From Panorpa germanica (taxonomy: Eukaryota; Arthropoda; Insecta; Mecoptera; Panorpidae), in contig OY783204.1 of the NCBI GenBank assembly GCA_963678705.1, positions 26,484,759 through 26,548,758 of the forward strand: a DNA stretch of 64,000 bases, read 5' to 3'. This document shows positions 31,856 to 45,767 of this stretch, piece after piece. Positions within the stretch are counted from its first letter, which is position 1; every line of letters begins with the position of its first letter. Made by a program: the position numbers and the translations under genes. The notes beneath the pieces are model-generated. The model saw only the letters and a list, made by a program, of their open reading frames with translations. It made no database searches and was not told the DNA's origin.

Positions 31856-34800
31856 TTATTTCTTTTTCTGTTTTTTATCCATGCACTCTTTGGGTGGGCG
31901 GAGAGTAAGAGAACCACATATATCTTCATCTGATAGAGATTCATATTCAATATCACCTAATGAAACATTTGTAAGACTTCTACTTTCACAAGGATATTTA
32001 TCAGATATGGATACTTCATCATTTGAGTATATTAATTCTTCTAAGATTTTTTTGGATGCATATTCATTGTTCTTTCGCTGGGTATCTTTGTTACTTGTAT
32101 TCCTTCCCCGTTTAGGTGAGTTGTTTGCTGATTTACTTTCTTCCGCCATATACATTTCATCTTCCTCTATTTGCATAATTACGTAATCGCCTTTGACTTT
32201 TGGAATCCTCGAGGTTCTTGAAGATTGTCTTTTATCTATAAGAATGACATCGGTTTCAGCTTTTGAAAATTGCTTGTTTAAAGGCTGTATATATTTGTTA
32301 TGTTTATCTTCAATATTTTGAAATTTCTTTTTTAATTTTCTAGAAAATAATATATCGTGCTTTGTGTTTCCAATTGTAGAACAAATCGGTTGTAATGGTT
32401 TTGATTTCACTGTTCTTGCACAACCAAATTCCGGTAAGTTCACTTCTGATATTTGCTCCGCTGATAAATTATGGTTCTCATTGCGTTCTTCACTCTCTCT
32501 TCCGATAATTTCAGCGGATGTTGAATCTTCTCCAGCCGTTCTAGAATTATCATAAATCCTTTTTGGCTGATTACAGAAAATTTTTTGTTCCACTTCTTTA
32601 CATTTCAGCATTCTTTCTGCATGCGATTCAGGTTTTCTTGCGGTTAAATTTGATTGGTATTTGTTGTAGTCCGCATTAATTTTGCTTTTTTCTACTTTTC
32701 TTATTGGCTGATTATTATTTTTTGGAACACCTGGGCATCTAGGTACACACGTACTCTCACGGTCGTTATTGGAATCTGCTGGAGACAATACCACGTATGT
32801 AGAAGTTGTAGGAATCTTTGACTTGGGTGAATGTTTAGCTGTGCACAGTTTATTTGCGCATCCACCTTGGGGTCTTGCTAAGTTACTGGGGTGGTATACC
32901 TTGCGTTGATCAGGATCTTGCACTGTCCTATTTGATTCCTTTATTTCAAGACAACGTCCCTTACATGCTGATGTAGTATCAGATGAACTGTTCCTTACAT
33001 CTGGACTTAAAGATAACTTTATTTTCTTTGCTGGTTTGTCTGCTGTCTTCCAACAATCTGTTAAACAGTTTAGGCCTTCTGACATTTTGTGCCTGTTTAA
33101 CATTTCTTCTCTTGATAAATTTCTGTTATACTTAATCGTTTCTTCAGTACACATTTTACGGTTCCCAACGAAAGATGTCTTCGATATTTTACGCTCATAA
33201 GTCTCTTCACCTTTGATACAAACTCTCCTTTCCGGTTTAGAGGTACAGTCTTCCATCTCCTCTTTTATATCTTCAGTTACATTAGAATGTGTCATATTTG
33301 TGAAATTTTTTGAAACTACTTGAGTACCCAACTCTGCTAATTGTTTTCTCTCTTCATGTTTATCAATCTTTGGATTTAATTCTGGTTTCTTCTGTAATGT
33401 TGTCGTCTCTTCCAATTCTTCATATATTTCTGTTGCAACGGTTTTTTGTTTTACATTCTTTAAGTTATTTATATTTGATGTTGTTTTCTTGTTGACACTA
33501 GTTGGCTTTACTAAAATTTCTTCGTTCTCCATTTTTGGTTTAGCTGAAACGGTTTCGTTTTGATTTTTAATCGTTTGCTTATAATCTGAGTCTGTTGTGT
33601 TGGTTTGCATAGCTATTCCTTTGTGGCTGTTTCTTGTTTTTCTTCTTTTACAAGTACTCGCGCAAGAATCATCAATATCATCAAATTCGATTGTCTCATC
33701 TATATTTACAGATTTTACTGACACTTCTTGGTCATCCATGTTTGGCCTTGCTGAAACTCCTTGGTTTTCACTTGTTAATCTGGATTGATCAAATTCTTCA
33801 CCTCTAGCGATTTTATGATGAACTCCATTAGGGAAATCTGTTTCCATTTCTTTATTTATTGCTCTAAATTTGTTATTTTTAGAACTATCTATTACATTTG
33901 TACTCTGGGTACTACTTAACCTTTTCACATACTTAGCTTTTGGTAGAAATTCTTTTTCTTCCATTACTATTGAAGCATCAATGAGTTCCTCAAACATTGT
34001 TATTCCGTGGTTGTTTCGCATTTCGATAGTTTCCGTAATTATTTCTTCTTCGCTTATTACAGTTTCGACCAATCTTGTTGCGTTTCTGTGTGCCTCCCCA
34101 TATTTACGTTCTGGTAATTCCTGGTTATAGTCTGATAACTTTCTTGCTTTTTTCACCCAAATATTATTACATATGTCATCCATATCACTATGAAGATTTA
34201 AGTTTTCCTGGTTTAAATTCCTCGTTATGGAATATAAAGACAAAATATTTGCATCATCACTACTAAATTTATTTGATTGATCTTCAGAAGAGTCAGAAGG
34301 TGATGGGTTCTTGGATTTTGATGGTCTATTTTTACTTTTTGATGGAGATTTACTTTTAGTGGTTTCCTTGCTTTCTTGTGAAATTGTTTCATCAGTTGAT
34401 TTACTCGATTGGGTAAGCGTTATCGAGGTGGAATCTTCTGATATTGAATTTTCTTTTTGATCATTTTTACCACTGTTTAAATATGTTGCCTCATATTGGG
34501 CTTCCGGACGTTTTTTTCTTTTCTTATCTTCTTTTTCTTTTTCTTTTTCTTTAGCTTTAGCTTTATTGTGTGGTTTGTTCATACATGTATCCGTGCATTC
34601 TTCAACGTTTGCACATTTTTGACGAATACATGTTTTACTTTCTTTACATGAAATATTAGTTTTCGGTTTTTTTTCAGATTCATCATCTTCAGAGTCTTTT
34701 TCCATAAGAACTATATCATTTTCACTTCTGAACTGTATTTTTTCTTCTTCTTTCCTTCGACCACATTTATTATTACAATAATATGGGTGCTTACACTTTT

Positions 34801-37800
34801 CATCATAGCATTGCTTCAAATTTGATTTAATTTTATTTGGACAGATCTCCCTGCAGTTTTCAACTACCTTGCATTTTGGCAAATTACATGGAACAATATT
34901 ACCTGCTGTTACGTCTATTCTTAGAGGAGGATTTCGTTTACAAGGTGCGTTTACTCCACATGGAGATTTCCTTTGTGATTTTTCCTCTTCTTCCTCTTGC
35001 TCGATAACAGTTTCTTGGACACATTTCGTTTTATTAACGCATTGTGAAACTACTAAGGAACTTGATGGACAACTTAACTTTCTTTTGTAATTCACACAAA
35101 CGTCTTTGCATTTTGCTGGTTTCTTGTAAGTGCTGCTTTGCTTCCGACATATTTTTCCTGAGCATTTATTTTGCTTGTATGCATAACACGCCGCATCTGC
35201 GCCCATTCTTATACTCGAGCATCTGTTGACATTACATTTCATTTCTCCTGAAATTTTCTTTTGATTGTATGCGTAGCAAACAGCATCTTGGTTTTGCGTA
35301 AGATTTGTGCAAGTTGTGACAGCATCTGTCTTCCCTACGTCACTTCCGCATTTTTCATTGCAAGTTCTTTTCTTGGGCGGTTCTATACAAGTATTCTCAT
35401 CAACCTTACAAACAGATTTTTGTTGTGAAGCCGCATCTGTCTTATAAATCTTCAATTCACATCTTACAAGTTTAATATTCTGCTGACATGGATATCTTTC
35501 TGATTGTGCCTGAGAATTGCAATAAGTAGGTTTGTCTCTAATCTTTTGTGATCTATTACTAGTTGGACAAATATTGCTAAATTGGCCACACGATGTGCCA
35601 TTATCTCTTTCAATTCGTTGAGGTTTTGTCGCTGGACAAGAAGCACAAAAATCGACACAAGAAATTGGTTTCGGCCTTCTTAAAATTTCAGTGTCACAGC
35701 ATTCATCGATTTTGCATGTTCGTACAGTTTCTGAACCTTTACATCGATTTCGTCTATTATATTCAATTGAAACATGCCTATCCCTCTCCCTGTCTCTGTC
35801 TCTGTCCCTGTTGTTTTTCGGTGCACAGCAGCTTTGGATATTTGAAGTTTGAACAGATATTAATTCTTTAGTTGAACATGTACAAGGTTTTATCGCCGGT
35901 GGTTCATAACAGTCAGATGAGTCGGTTATTGATTCATTTTTAATAACTCTTACAGGTGTTTGATTTCTTGGAATAACCTCATCGAAAACGTTATTACAAC
36001 ATTTGATTTCCCTTCGATCTTGTCCACATCCGAACCTATTACATCTATCCAATATAATGTCATCCATTTCTCTTGAAAACTTCTTCTTAGACTCACATCG
36101 ACGATCTCGTTTGGTGGTACATCTACCAGCCGGACTGCATTCCGATTCGTTGTTATACTTTGATTTATTGATTCTACAACGTTTAAAGAGGCTCAATCTA
36201 ATCTTTTGTGGCTTTCGGTCTAAACGTTGTCTTGATCTCTGAATACAAAGATTTACGCAACAGTCCATGGGTTCAGTAGGAATCAAATAGCTTTTAGTTG
36301 GGTTACCAGAACATCCACATGAATCTAATGTAGTTTGCGAAGGTTTAATAATTGGGCCTTGATAACATCCTGCAGGTCTCTCACTTTCACCTTGTTCTCT
36401 GCATTTAGGAACAACTTCATCAAAAATGTCTAGATTATTGCTGGTACCGTCTGAATTACGCCTAGGTGATTTATCTAATATAATATCGCAGGTGTCTCTA
36501 GAGACTGACTCGGGGCTTTCCGTCTTCTCCATCTTTTTATTTCCCGCAATGCACAATGCACAAGAATTGCATGTTTTTATAAGTTTTTCCATTCTTGTGT
36601 TGTCTTGATACTGCTGGTCATTGGATATCGGTGCACATGTGACTGAACCATCACTTTCATACGGTTCAGGATCGCAGTCTTCATATGAAGTATATGATTC
36701 GCACGGAGGTTTTCTGTTTGCGAAACAATCGTTATATGTCGGGGCATATTGATCGTACGTTGAGTCTCGGTCCGCGTCAACGCCGCTATTACAACCAAAT
36801 AATTTTGAAATGGACCATTTCGGATTTTTGCTTGTGCTACATTCGTTGCATGGCGGGATATCATATTGATCACAAGTTGAGTTTGGATCATTGTCCACGC
36901 ATGTTTTAGTTTGACGGGGGTAACGTTGTCTACATGGTGGGGAAACAGATTGATCGCAAGTGTAGGGCCCCCGTACGGCTTCTGTATTAACGCTTGTTTG
37001 CGTTCTTGGTGATTTGGTTCTATAATCATTAGCTTTATCAGAATTGGTTTCCTTTTCTTCATAGCGTTGAAAATGAGGTGGTGAAACACATTGATCATTT
37101 GTACGTATTGATTCTGTATTAGCAGCTGATGTCTGCGTCCTCGACGGTTTGGAACCAAATAACCTTGAAAAAAAACCTTGCTCCGAGGAATCAGAACTTG
37201 AAGATGCACATTGTTTGCATGGGCGTACAGGATATTGTTCACAAGCCATGGGCTGTAAATTAACTGTAAGTTTTGAATCACATTGAATTTTACTATTATA
37301 CGTTGAAGGATTAGAAGGATCGGCTCTACCACTAGTTTCTCTACCACTGGTTTCGGTACCACTAGTTTCTCTACCACTAGTTTCTCTAGCACTAGTTTCT
37401 CTAAAACTAGTCTCTGTACCACTAGTTTCTCTACCACTAGTTCCTCTACCACTAGTTTCTCTGATGCTCATGAACTGTCCACAATCTGGGGGCCTTGCTT
37501 GTATACACTCTGAAGTATTACAAATGTAGGAGAGTGGAGGTATTTGAGGTGGTGGTAGCTGTAGCTGTAGCGGTGGTGGTGGTGGAGGAGGTCTCTGTCT
37601 TTCTACTTGAGTTCCGCAATCGTCACATGGAGCATAAACAATAATACCTGTTTGAGGTTTTGGTTTTTTTGGGCTAGCCTTTCTTGGTGTACAGCATGTT
37701 GGTTTTTCATCAATCACCTTCATCGACTCCATGCTCCCATAAAATGGACATTCAGGCCCAATACTGACTGACTTAGTTGTTTCATATATTATATCGTCAC

Positions 37801-40800
37801 TGTCTGTATTGCACTCTTGACATAAGATTCGCATTTGCTTTACGCGTCTTAAATCTGAAGCTGTGCTTGCATTTCGCGGATTGATATACGAATAGTTACA
37901 ATCCATCGAAACTCTGTTAGTAGCAGATTTACCTCGACAACATTTATTAGGTTTATATGGTCTTCTTCCCCACTTCACAGAGGTGATAGACGACTGCTTA
38001 GAAAAATCCGAATAACTTGTGTTGCTACAATAGTTCTTAGAAGGTTTGCATACGTTTGTTTTCTTACTTACGTTAGTATTGCAACAAGCATCTTCCATTT
38101 CTTCGTCTATTCTGCATTCACCAACATTTGTCGAGGTCTTTGTATTACTACACGTACTGCGCTGCCTAGTTGTTCCACAATCGCGATAACATTTCTCGTT
38201 CGGAATATCGTCATATTCAGGGGCTTTTGGGGTACATAGTTGCGAACAAATTACAGATTGTATTTTAGGAGTACATTTCTTAGTTTCATCCTGTCGGAAT
38301 TTTCCTGATTGTATAACAGAGAGTGTAATTTTAGGAGAGGGCCTTACAGGGATATTTGAACATTCACCTGAACATTTGTTACGGATAGACGAAGCGTTTG
38401 ATGGAGTACAGTATATTTCTAGACTCTCTGCGTCTTTTAAAACCTCAACGTTGTTACTTGGACACACTTTATTGATGCAGCATGTTTTGTTGCCTGGTAA
38501 TTTCTTATACCCTACTATTATTTCCGTATCCGATTCCTTGATTCTACTTAAGCTTTCTTTTAATTCTTCCGTGTTACATTCCTGACACCTTAACGAACCT
38601 GATGGAATTGCATTTATGTACAAGGTATTGCTTCTACTTTTTTTAGAAGATTTATTACATCCACAAACATCTTTTTCTAGAGAATATCTTCTGCTCGATC
38701 CAACTGTTTCTTGTGAATATTTTTTACACGAAGCGCACCTACTAGGGTTATAACTACTCTGAACTGTTCTGGAACTCCAATTTCTTGATGGACCACAACC
38801 TTTCATTTTAAGTGATTTACAAGAGGATCTACTTCTTGATCCTCCACAGCTTATATTACTGCATGGATACGATGTTTTAGAATATGCTTTTTGTGCTGAC
38901 ATCTCCCTTCCTCCCTTGTATCTGTCATAAGAAGTGGAGCAGCATGTATTTCTAGCACTACCTTTGCATCCCTTCATTTTTAATGAAATGCATGAAGTAT
39001 TCCTATTAGATCCTTTGCAACTGTAATTGCTACAACTGGCATTTTTCTTATTTTTTGTAGATCTGTAACTAGATTTCTTTTCAATACAAACGGAATTACG
39101 GCTTCTCTTGTAATCTGGTTTGTAAGAACATGACGATGTAGCACACGTGTCCCGAACTCTACTTGCAGCGATGAATCGTTCCTCTGCTTGGACGACGTCG
39201 ATGCCTGTGCAGTTGCGGTTGCAGGGAGTTCTGTTGTTCGGGCAAGACTTATTCTTGCATTTGTCTCCTGGGAGACAATTATTACAAGCTCCTGAACTTA
39301 TAGTAGGTATCACGGGTTTATGCCCCATACTCGTACATCGCTGGCGCTGGTTTTGTATTCTTTGTGAGTGTGGTTTACCCGCACAAGAATAATTTTTATT
39401 TTGTCCAGCTCTTTTACGACATTTTGCTAATATAATATCATCCATATCAGTTGAAAATTTCTGTAGGGGGTTTCTATTTTCTTCTAACCGTAATATTTCC
39501 ATATTGGGATGCACTTCTATGTACAAATTTTTTATAGTTCTTCTCTTAATCTGTTCATTATATAATATAGGACCTTTAGTTTGTTTTCGTTTTCTTTTAT
39601 TTTTGAAGTTATCGCTACCTGAGGAGCTGTCTTCAAATCCTGGATTTTTACAATCACAATTTGGTATTATATCTACGTCTTTTTCGATCTTCTTACTTGC
39701 CTGATCATTTGGGTTGATGTAAAGAGAATCCCTTTCTAATACTTGCTCATAATAAGGAGCATGGTCTTTTTGGATAGTTTTCTTCTCGTAGTATACACTA
39801 CCATCCATGCCCCCTTTTAAATAATTGCGTTGATCCTGCGTTCTAGTAGACGAATGATCAGATGCATATTTTGGCTTTGTATAAGTTAATCTTCTTCGTC
39901 CGGTATCTTCTGAATTTTTCTCTTTAAGTCCCAAAGACAGTCTACGCACCTGACCTACGATAGAATTTTTGTTTAAATTACGCATTGAGTCAATAATAGC
40001 GTCACTCAAACATTCATCGTAGGCATCATTTCTATATTTTCTATCTTCGTGGTTTTGAGCCATTGTCTGGTGTCGGGGAAATTGTTGTGGTCTAACATCC
40101 GATTTGCGATATTTCTCCAGTAATACATCACTTAAACCAGTCATACTATCTTGTGAACTCTTCAGAGGTGGTCTCAAATTGTCCCTTTCACAATTTGGAC
40201 AATTGGGTAATCCACAACTTTGACAGTCTGCGCAAATCGCTGGTTTATCTGTTTCGGTATTAATACACTGGCAAGGTGAATCATTCGAGGGCGTTTTTCT
40301 TGCCATAATAATATCACTCAATTCTGAACTAACTGGACGGCATTGCGTACTGTCCAAGACAGTGGTAAAGGGATCAGTTGATTTCCTACTGCATGTTAAT
40401 CCACCACTGCACTGAATGATACTTTGTGGGCCAGGACTATCACAATCGCACTCCGGAACCTTTGCTCTGTGGCAGAACCTTTGATTTGATAATTCTGAAT
40501 CATTATTTAATGATAATCTTCTTCTACCTTTACTAATGATCTTATTTTTGAAGCGTGAGAAGGATGATTCTTCCATAAGTTCATAATTTGTTATGTAACA
40601 TTTTCCATCCTCCTGAACGCATTCCCCATTTCTTTCTTCAACCGGATCTTGATTTGCTCCATAGTTTTGCGTTGTTGCATCTCTGTGATTGCAACAGCTG
40701 TGTTCATGTTCACTACTGACTCTTCTAGATTTAAATCTTCCTAGCAAATCTTCACTTGAATATGTCTGAGTACCTGACCTCAGTGTATACTTTTTATTAA

Positions 40801-41003
40801 TGTTCTCTTTACTTATGTTTTGCCTTACTTTTACATAGGAACAACATGGCTCTGGTTTTGCTTGATTTTTATTATTTGCACAAGTTCTTTTACAAACTCT
40901 ATGAACATCACCTGTGGTACTGTTACCTGAAGTTGGTCTTATTCGTAAATCTTCAGATGAATTTATGGAAGGTCTTCGATGTCGTTCTTCTCGAGAAAAC
41001 CGT
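31856..41003 (-). CDS. Giant single-exon Cys-rich low-complexity protein (3' terminal exon)
   Basis: The exon starts after TTTTTAATAG at 41003 in phase 2 and stays open for 3048 codons to TAA at 31858-31856. The protein is basic and very rich in Cys, Ser, Asn and Lys, with frequent CxxC and CC pairs. It has a Pro run (PPPPPPPLQLQLPPP), nine 5-residue RETSG repeats, two FSRLFG/ISKLFG segments each beside Cys clusters, and a Glu/Lys-rich C-terminal third. A short motif recurs (MDDIILAKCRKR, MDDIILDRCNR, SDIIMARK, DIILDKSPRR, SDVLLEKYRK). No known domain, signal peptide or membrane segment is seen. The 5' exon with the start codon was not found. Cys-rich, rapidly evolving proteins of this kind occur among insect sperm-tail and other structural proteins, but that is only analogy. 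Many forward-strand frames inside are shadows. Confidence 0.8.
37328..37462 (-). repeat. 15-bp coding minisatellite (RETSG repeats)
   Basis: Nine tandem 15-bp units (consensus AGAGAAACTAGTGGT on the coding strand) encode RETSG with variants RGTSG, TETSG, TETSF and RETSA. The array is in frame in the giant Cys-rich exon and is likely to vary in copy number. Confidence 0.9.
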
Positions 41004-41672
41004 CTATTAAAAATATAACGTATCAGTTTATAGAATTTGATATACTTTCGTTAACTATATGGTATATTATACGAGTACATACTTTAGTTGGTGTATTTAA
41101 TTTGTACACATGGTGAATGAAACGATTAATTCTTCACCCAATTAAGCGAGGTTTAATATTATATATACAAGTAAGATGTAGTAATTTTACAAATGTTTCA
41201 ATGTAGAATCTGTGTTTAACAAGTAAAGTACTATAGGTCGGCTATTAAAGGTAGAGATTAGGAAAATTCAGAGAACAGGTTTTAAATGCAAAAATCTAAT
41301 TGTACTCGTAGAATTTGTAAACAGGTTTCTATTATTTACTAAAATAATAAAAGATTTTCATGGATTTAAGTCAGTTTTATTTGTTCATAGATTGTACTTG
41401 CTAGTATCTACATATTTTAATTTCGATGGACACATAAAGATGGAAGGTGAAAATTATTTGATATCATATGCTAACATTATTTTGCTTTATCATTTTCTTT
41501 ACTTTTTAAACAAAATTCTTTCTGTCTGTCATTCATTTGGTTTTGAAATTAATTTGATATAAGATAACAATAAAACTTTTCCTATTCTGCCACTTTTTCT
41601 ATTTTCTATATAGCAGCATAATTAATTTAGCTGCTCAAAAAGAAGATTGCTTTGTTAACTGGTGTTTATTGA

Positions 41673-42498
41673 TTAAATGCTTCGTTGTGTTGAACGGCGT
41701 GATCTTCGAATCTCGCTTCTGTCTTCGTAATCATTTCTGTCCATCGTCGAATTGTTCCTCGATTGTCGTTCTTCCCGGTCGCTTCTACTGTCGGTTGTAC
41801 CGTATGAATGCTGTGGCGAAGGCATACCTGGTAACACGTTCACATTTGTGAATTTGGTCGGCTGCACAGTAGAAGCTCGCTGCTTACGAGTTTTAGCAAA
41901 CATATTTTCCTGCGAAGTGAAGGATTCATCTGATGATGACTCAGATTCTCCTGAGGCAGTTTGTGTTTTCACATGCACACGTTTGTGCACTTGTCGTGGA
42001 GCGTCCAATGATGCCCTAGGAAGTTTATAGGGATCACTACTTCTTCGGGTCGGATTGGGAACATAATAATCAACTGCCCTTGGTGTTCTAGGAGCTAGTG
42101 ATACTCGTGATTTTCTCATACCTCCCTCTTCTTCGCTTAATTTAGATTCTGAATCCAACGCAGCACCCAGACCTATATAATTACGTGACATCATGGATGA
42201 TCGTTTGCCATAGCTAAAAGAACCTCCATATGGTTGTTTGAACAAGTTTTTATCCGTATCTCTTCGTTCTCCGTCGTAGTATGCGTTTGCGAAATCCTGG
42301 TATGGAGATCCACTTTCCATTGCTACTATATCGTTCGATTTCTGTGAAATTTCTGCATTCACTTCAAGTACGGATGGAAATGTTGATTGGTTCGAATTCT
42401 GTTCGTGGTTTGAACGCTCACCTTCACGGGTTAGACAAATACACGGTGAGGTACCGCAGGTTTTCTTTCTTTTCTTTCTTGCCGCCTTCATTGATTTT
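41673..42498 (-). CDS. Unknown basic/Ser-rich protein, terminal exon (second of three)
   Basis: The exon follows TTTATTAG in phase 2 and is open for 274 codons to TAA; AATAAA abuts the stop (41666-41671). It begins KSMKAARKKRKKTCGTSPCICL, close to the start of the exon at 44049 (KTLLGLRKTGKRRTCGNAPCLC). Its C-terminal half, with ASGESESSSDES and an Arg/Asp/Ser-rich end, also loosely parallels that exon. A SNDIVAMES segment recalls the repeated motif of the giant exon. No domain is recognised. There is no Met at the exon start, so an upstream exon is needed (the first internal Met, codon 3, is possible but would cut little). Confidence 0.7.
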
Positions 42499-42586
42499 CT
42501 AATAAACATATGTTTATCTTAATAACAACGAAAAATAATTATAAATACTATGAACATTATTAACCAAATGACCAAATACCATAGAA

Positions 42587-42858
42587 CAGTGATGGCGAAC
42601 CTATGACCCACAAAGGCTCTTAAAGAACTCACGCTTTGATTTTTATAAAATCCCATTGGTATCGGTATTTGTAAAAGTAAAAGTTGTAAAATGAAATTAT
42701 TATTTGTCATTTAAGTCAGTGACTGGATGAATGGATTTTCAAAGAGGAAATTTATGTAGGCGTAAGGCAATTGTGGCTGTATGAAATATAGGTAATACGA
42801 ACAAAATAATATGAAAAAAAAGGGTAAAACCCACTTCTGAAAAAGTTCGCCATCACCG
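42587..42858. mobile_element. hAT-like MITE
   Basis: Terminal inverted repeats are CAGTGATGGCGAAC and GTTCGCCATCACCG, with no coding capacity between. The 63-codon reverse frame at 42519-42710 crosses its edge and is not a gene. I could not see a clean target duplication. It lies in the gap before the 42498 exon. Confidence 0.7.
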
Positions 42859-43316
42859 CGCTAATAGATAACATTCATAGTTTTAAGGCAAGGAATTATT
42901 GAGTATTGTATCTACTAGAACTAAATCTAACTCAGAATTATACTGTCTTTTGCAGGGATTTCGTGTTATGATAATTATTTACTTAAGGACTTCGATGAAC
43001 CCCATATAAGCACGTTACTTAGCACTTAATAAATCATAATCAGTCGAATAAATGAAGATTGCATTACGTTTACAAGATGAAAAAATCGTAAATAGAGCAA
43101 TGGCACTAACATTATGCTTCTTCCTTTATAAACAAAGAACTTTTTATAATTAAAACAACAGAGTAAGATAAATAAGTTTGCAAAATGTATTCAAATAATA
43201 TTATACATGATTCTATAAATTCATACATATATGTCTTCTTCTTGCGGCTTTAGTAAACAGTCTCCACTGATGAGAACATTGCTCTCTCTCTCCATTTCTT
43301 AATATAATTTAAAGTG

Positions 43317-44049
43317 TTATTGCTGGTACAACTTTTGGTTTCTACGTTCGGTTGATTTCCGATGTCGATCCATAACCTCTCGTTCATATTCAACGTTCTC
43401 ACGTTTTCTCTCTTCCTTTTCTTCCATAAAATCGCGCTGGTTTCTTTGTTCGGAAGAATTAGTATCAGCCAATGATCCTAGAATTGATGCAGGGAGGACC
43501 ACTTGAGACTGCTTCCCTGGTACTTTGGTCTTGCTTTTGTGCGATTCCATTTGCGAAGCTGTTTTACGATAACTTTCATCTTCATTAGATGATGACATTG
43601 ATTGACATTCTGATTCTGTATCTGAAGCTGCCAGTGCTTTCTCAAATGCGCTTTGCTTGCAAGCCTTTGGTTTACTTGGCGATTTATTTAGATCAATTTG
43701 TGCTCTTGTAATTATTTCTGAATTCTCTTCACTTCTTGTTCCAGAAGAACCACCACCTCCCGATCGTCTTGGTCGGGTTTCGTTTTCATTCGTAGGAGTA
43801 ACTTTCACAGCATTTGGCATAATAACCTTTTTCTCTACTGGTTGGAAGTCTGTCGGTTTTATTGATGGTTCAAAGACTTCTGATTGATTACGTGATGTCG
43901 TTGGATTATATACATTACTTGCCATTTGTAGATTAGCTTCTGCTTGACTTGCTTGATAAGGAACTGCAGATGGATTGTCGTTACAAAGACATGGCGCATT
44001 TCCACAAGTTCTCCGTTTACCGGTTTTTCTAAGCCCCAGCAATGTTTTT
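43317..44049 (-). CDS. Unknown basic protein with coiled-coil end, terminal exon (first of three)
   Basis: The exon follows TTTTTAATAG in phase 2 and is open for 243 codons to TAA. It starts KTLLGLRKTGKRRTCGNAPCLC. It then has a Ser/Thr-rich middle with a Gly/Ser run (RRSGGGGSSGTRSEE) and an acidic Ser stretch. The Glu/Arg-rich C-terminus (RDFMEEKEERKRENVEYERE) should form a coiled coil. It is paralogous to the 42498-41673 exon at its N-terminus and weakly elsewhere. A candidate first exon is 45767-45727. Function unknown. Confidence 0.7.
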
Positions 44050-45726
44050 CTATTAAAAATATATGCAGGTCTTAGTAACAAGGTTAAATATTGTTACTTA
44101 TTATAAAAGGTTTAGGGCATAATTTTATTAGTGGCAAGAATTTCTAGCCGTAGCTATTTAAACTCTATGATGATCAAATAACAAAAGCAAAACTTAACAA
44201 CTCATGAAATTTGAGTGACGTAATTTATAGAAGATCATCTTCAACAAATTTCACTTTTATCTCATCTATAGTTTTTAAATTAGAGGTCACCAAGCCATAA
44301 GTAATATTTCAAGGGTTATGTTTTGATCATATCCCCAGGTAACCTTCAAAAAGGCGTGGCTCATCCGTATTTAAAGTATAACTATATAACAAAATACAAT
44401 TTATTTATAGATCACATATGGGCGTGGTTAAAGACAGCTGATTTACAGCTGAAATACTATTGAGACTGGTTTTAAGTATCTTTCGGGGTATAAAGAGAGA
44501 GAGGAGAGGAAAGATTGTACCAGGGCATCTTTATGATTAAAATAGCATCAGCAAATTGCTAGGGATACAGTTTCCAATGAGATAACACAAGAAGTACCTT
44601 GGACCTTTATTTAATTATCAAAGACTAAACAATTTCTGCTGAAATCGGTTTCACAATATTTAGAATAAATTTTTTAAAGGTTTAAATTTGATGAGAATTT
44701 AGTAAAGTTAAATTGGATTTATTTGCGTTTCTTTAATTTATATACATAACACGACCAATATTCTAGTTATTATTTTTGTATCTAGCATCTGAATACAGTG
44801 TAACTTTCACAATCTTCGTTTTACACGGTAGTTACTTTCCGACGAAATTCACGTAAAAAATAATCCTGTAAGAAATTACATACGTGTTCCAAAACTTCGT
44901 TCTAAAAAGCGTGCAAAGGAATATATAAATTCTACAAAATAAGTTTACAAATTTGATTAATATTTGTATTATAAGAAGAAATATATATTTTTATCCAAAG
45001 GTGCATACATAAAAGGCATATAAAAATCATAATTGCAATTAGAAATCAAAATTTATTATCGATTGAAAGCACATTACTTTCATTAATAACATCATCTAGT
45101 GTAGTTTTTTTTATTAGAGATCGATTCCACAATAACACCCTTTATATACGAAATTCTTGAAAATTCCCCATGTTTAATATTAGTAACAATTCCATACAAC
45201 AAATGAAATCTATTCCTCAACAAATATCAAGAAACAAACATTCTATTTGTTCTTTTTTATGAACCGTATTATTTCGAATCCATGTACAAAAATTCAGTGT
45301 AAAACGTGGTACTTATTATGCTTCCTCTATTCCAAATTCTGATTAATTTCATAAGTGTGTTCAGAATAGAAATTATGGATAATCATTTGAAAGTATTAAA
45401 ATTGTTCAGTCTATCACAAAACAATTATTTTTCTTGTCAATTTCTAAAATTTTATGGAAACAAAATAAAATGCTAAATATTTAATATAAATTAATTTTGT
45501 TGTTGATATTTTCAAGAATTTCTTGACATTTTGAATTAACAAGAAGAAGTTTTTTACCATTTTACTAGTTATGTCATTGAAAGGTCAAAGTTGAATTCAG
45601 TCGAATGGTAGATACGATATTGATCGACCTACTTTTCTCTTACTCCCACAACTATATCTAGCTGCTAAGCTCTATATAGTCTTTAGACTGCAAGGATTAT
45701 TCATTTTCTCTAAAAGGAACTCATAC

Positions 45727-45767
45727 TTATGTAATATTTTCAAACGATTATACTTTTTGTTCAACAT
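45727..45767 (-). CDS. Candidate first exon for the 44049 exon (possibly shared)
   Basis: An ATG at 45767 opens 13 codons (MLNKKYNRLKILH) and ends AA|GTATGAG in phase 2, as all three downstream exons require; joining gives a continuous basic N-terminus. The exon is very short and this is compatible with chance. Confidence 0.25.

Noticed and set aside
31881..39704. Many forward-strand frames of 60-90 codons, and the 291-codon reverse frame at 36577-37452
   Set aside because: They lie antisense to, or out of frame with, the giant Cys-rich exon; the Val/Leu/Glu repeats of the reverse frame are the RETSG minisatellite read in another frame.
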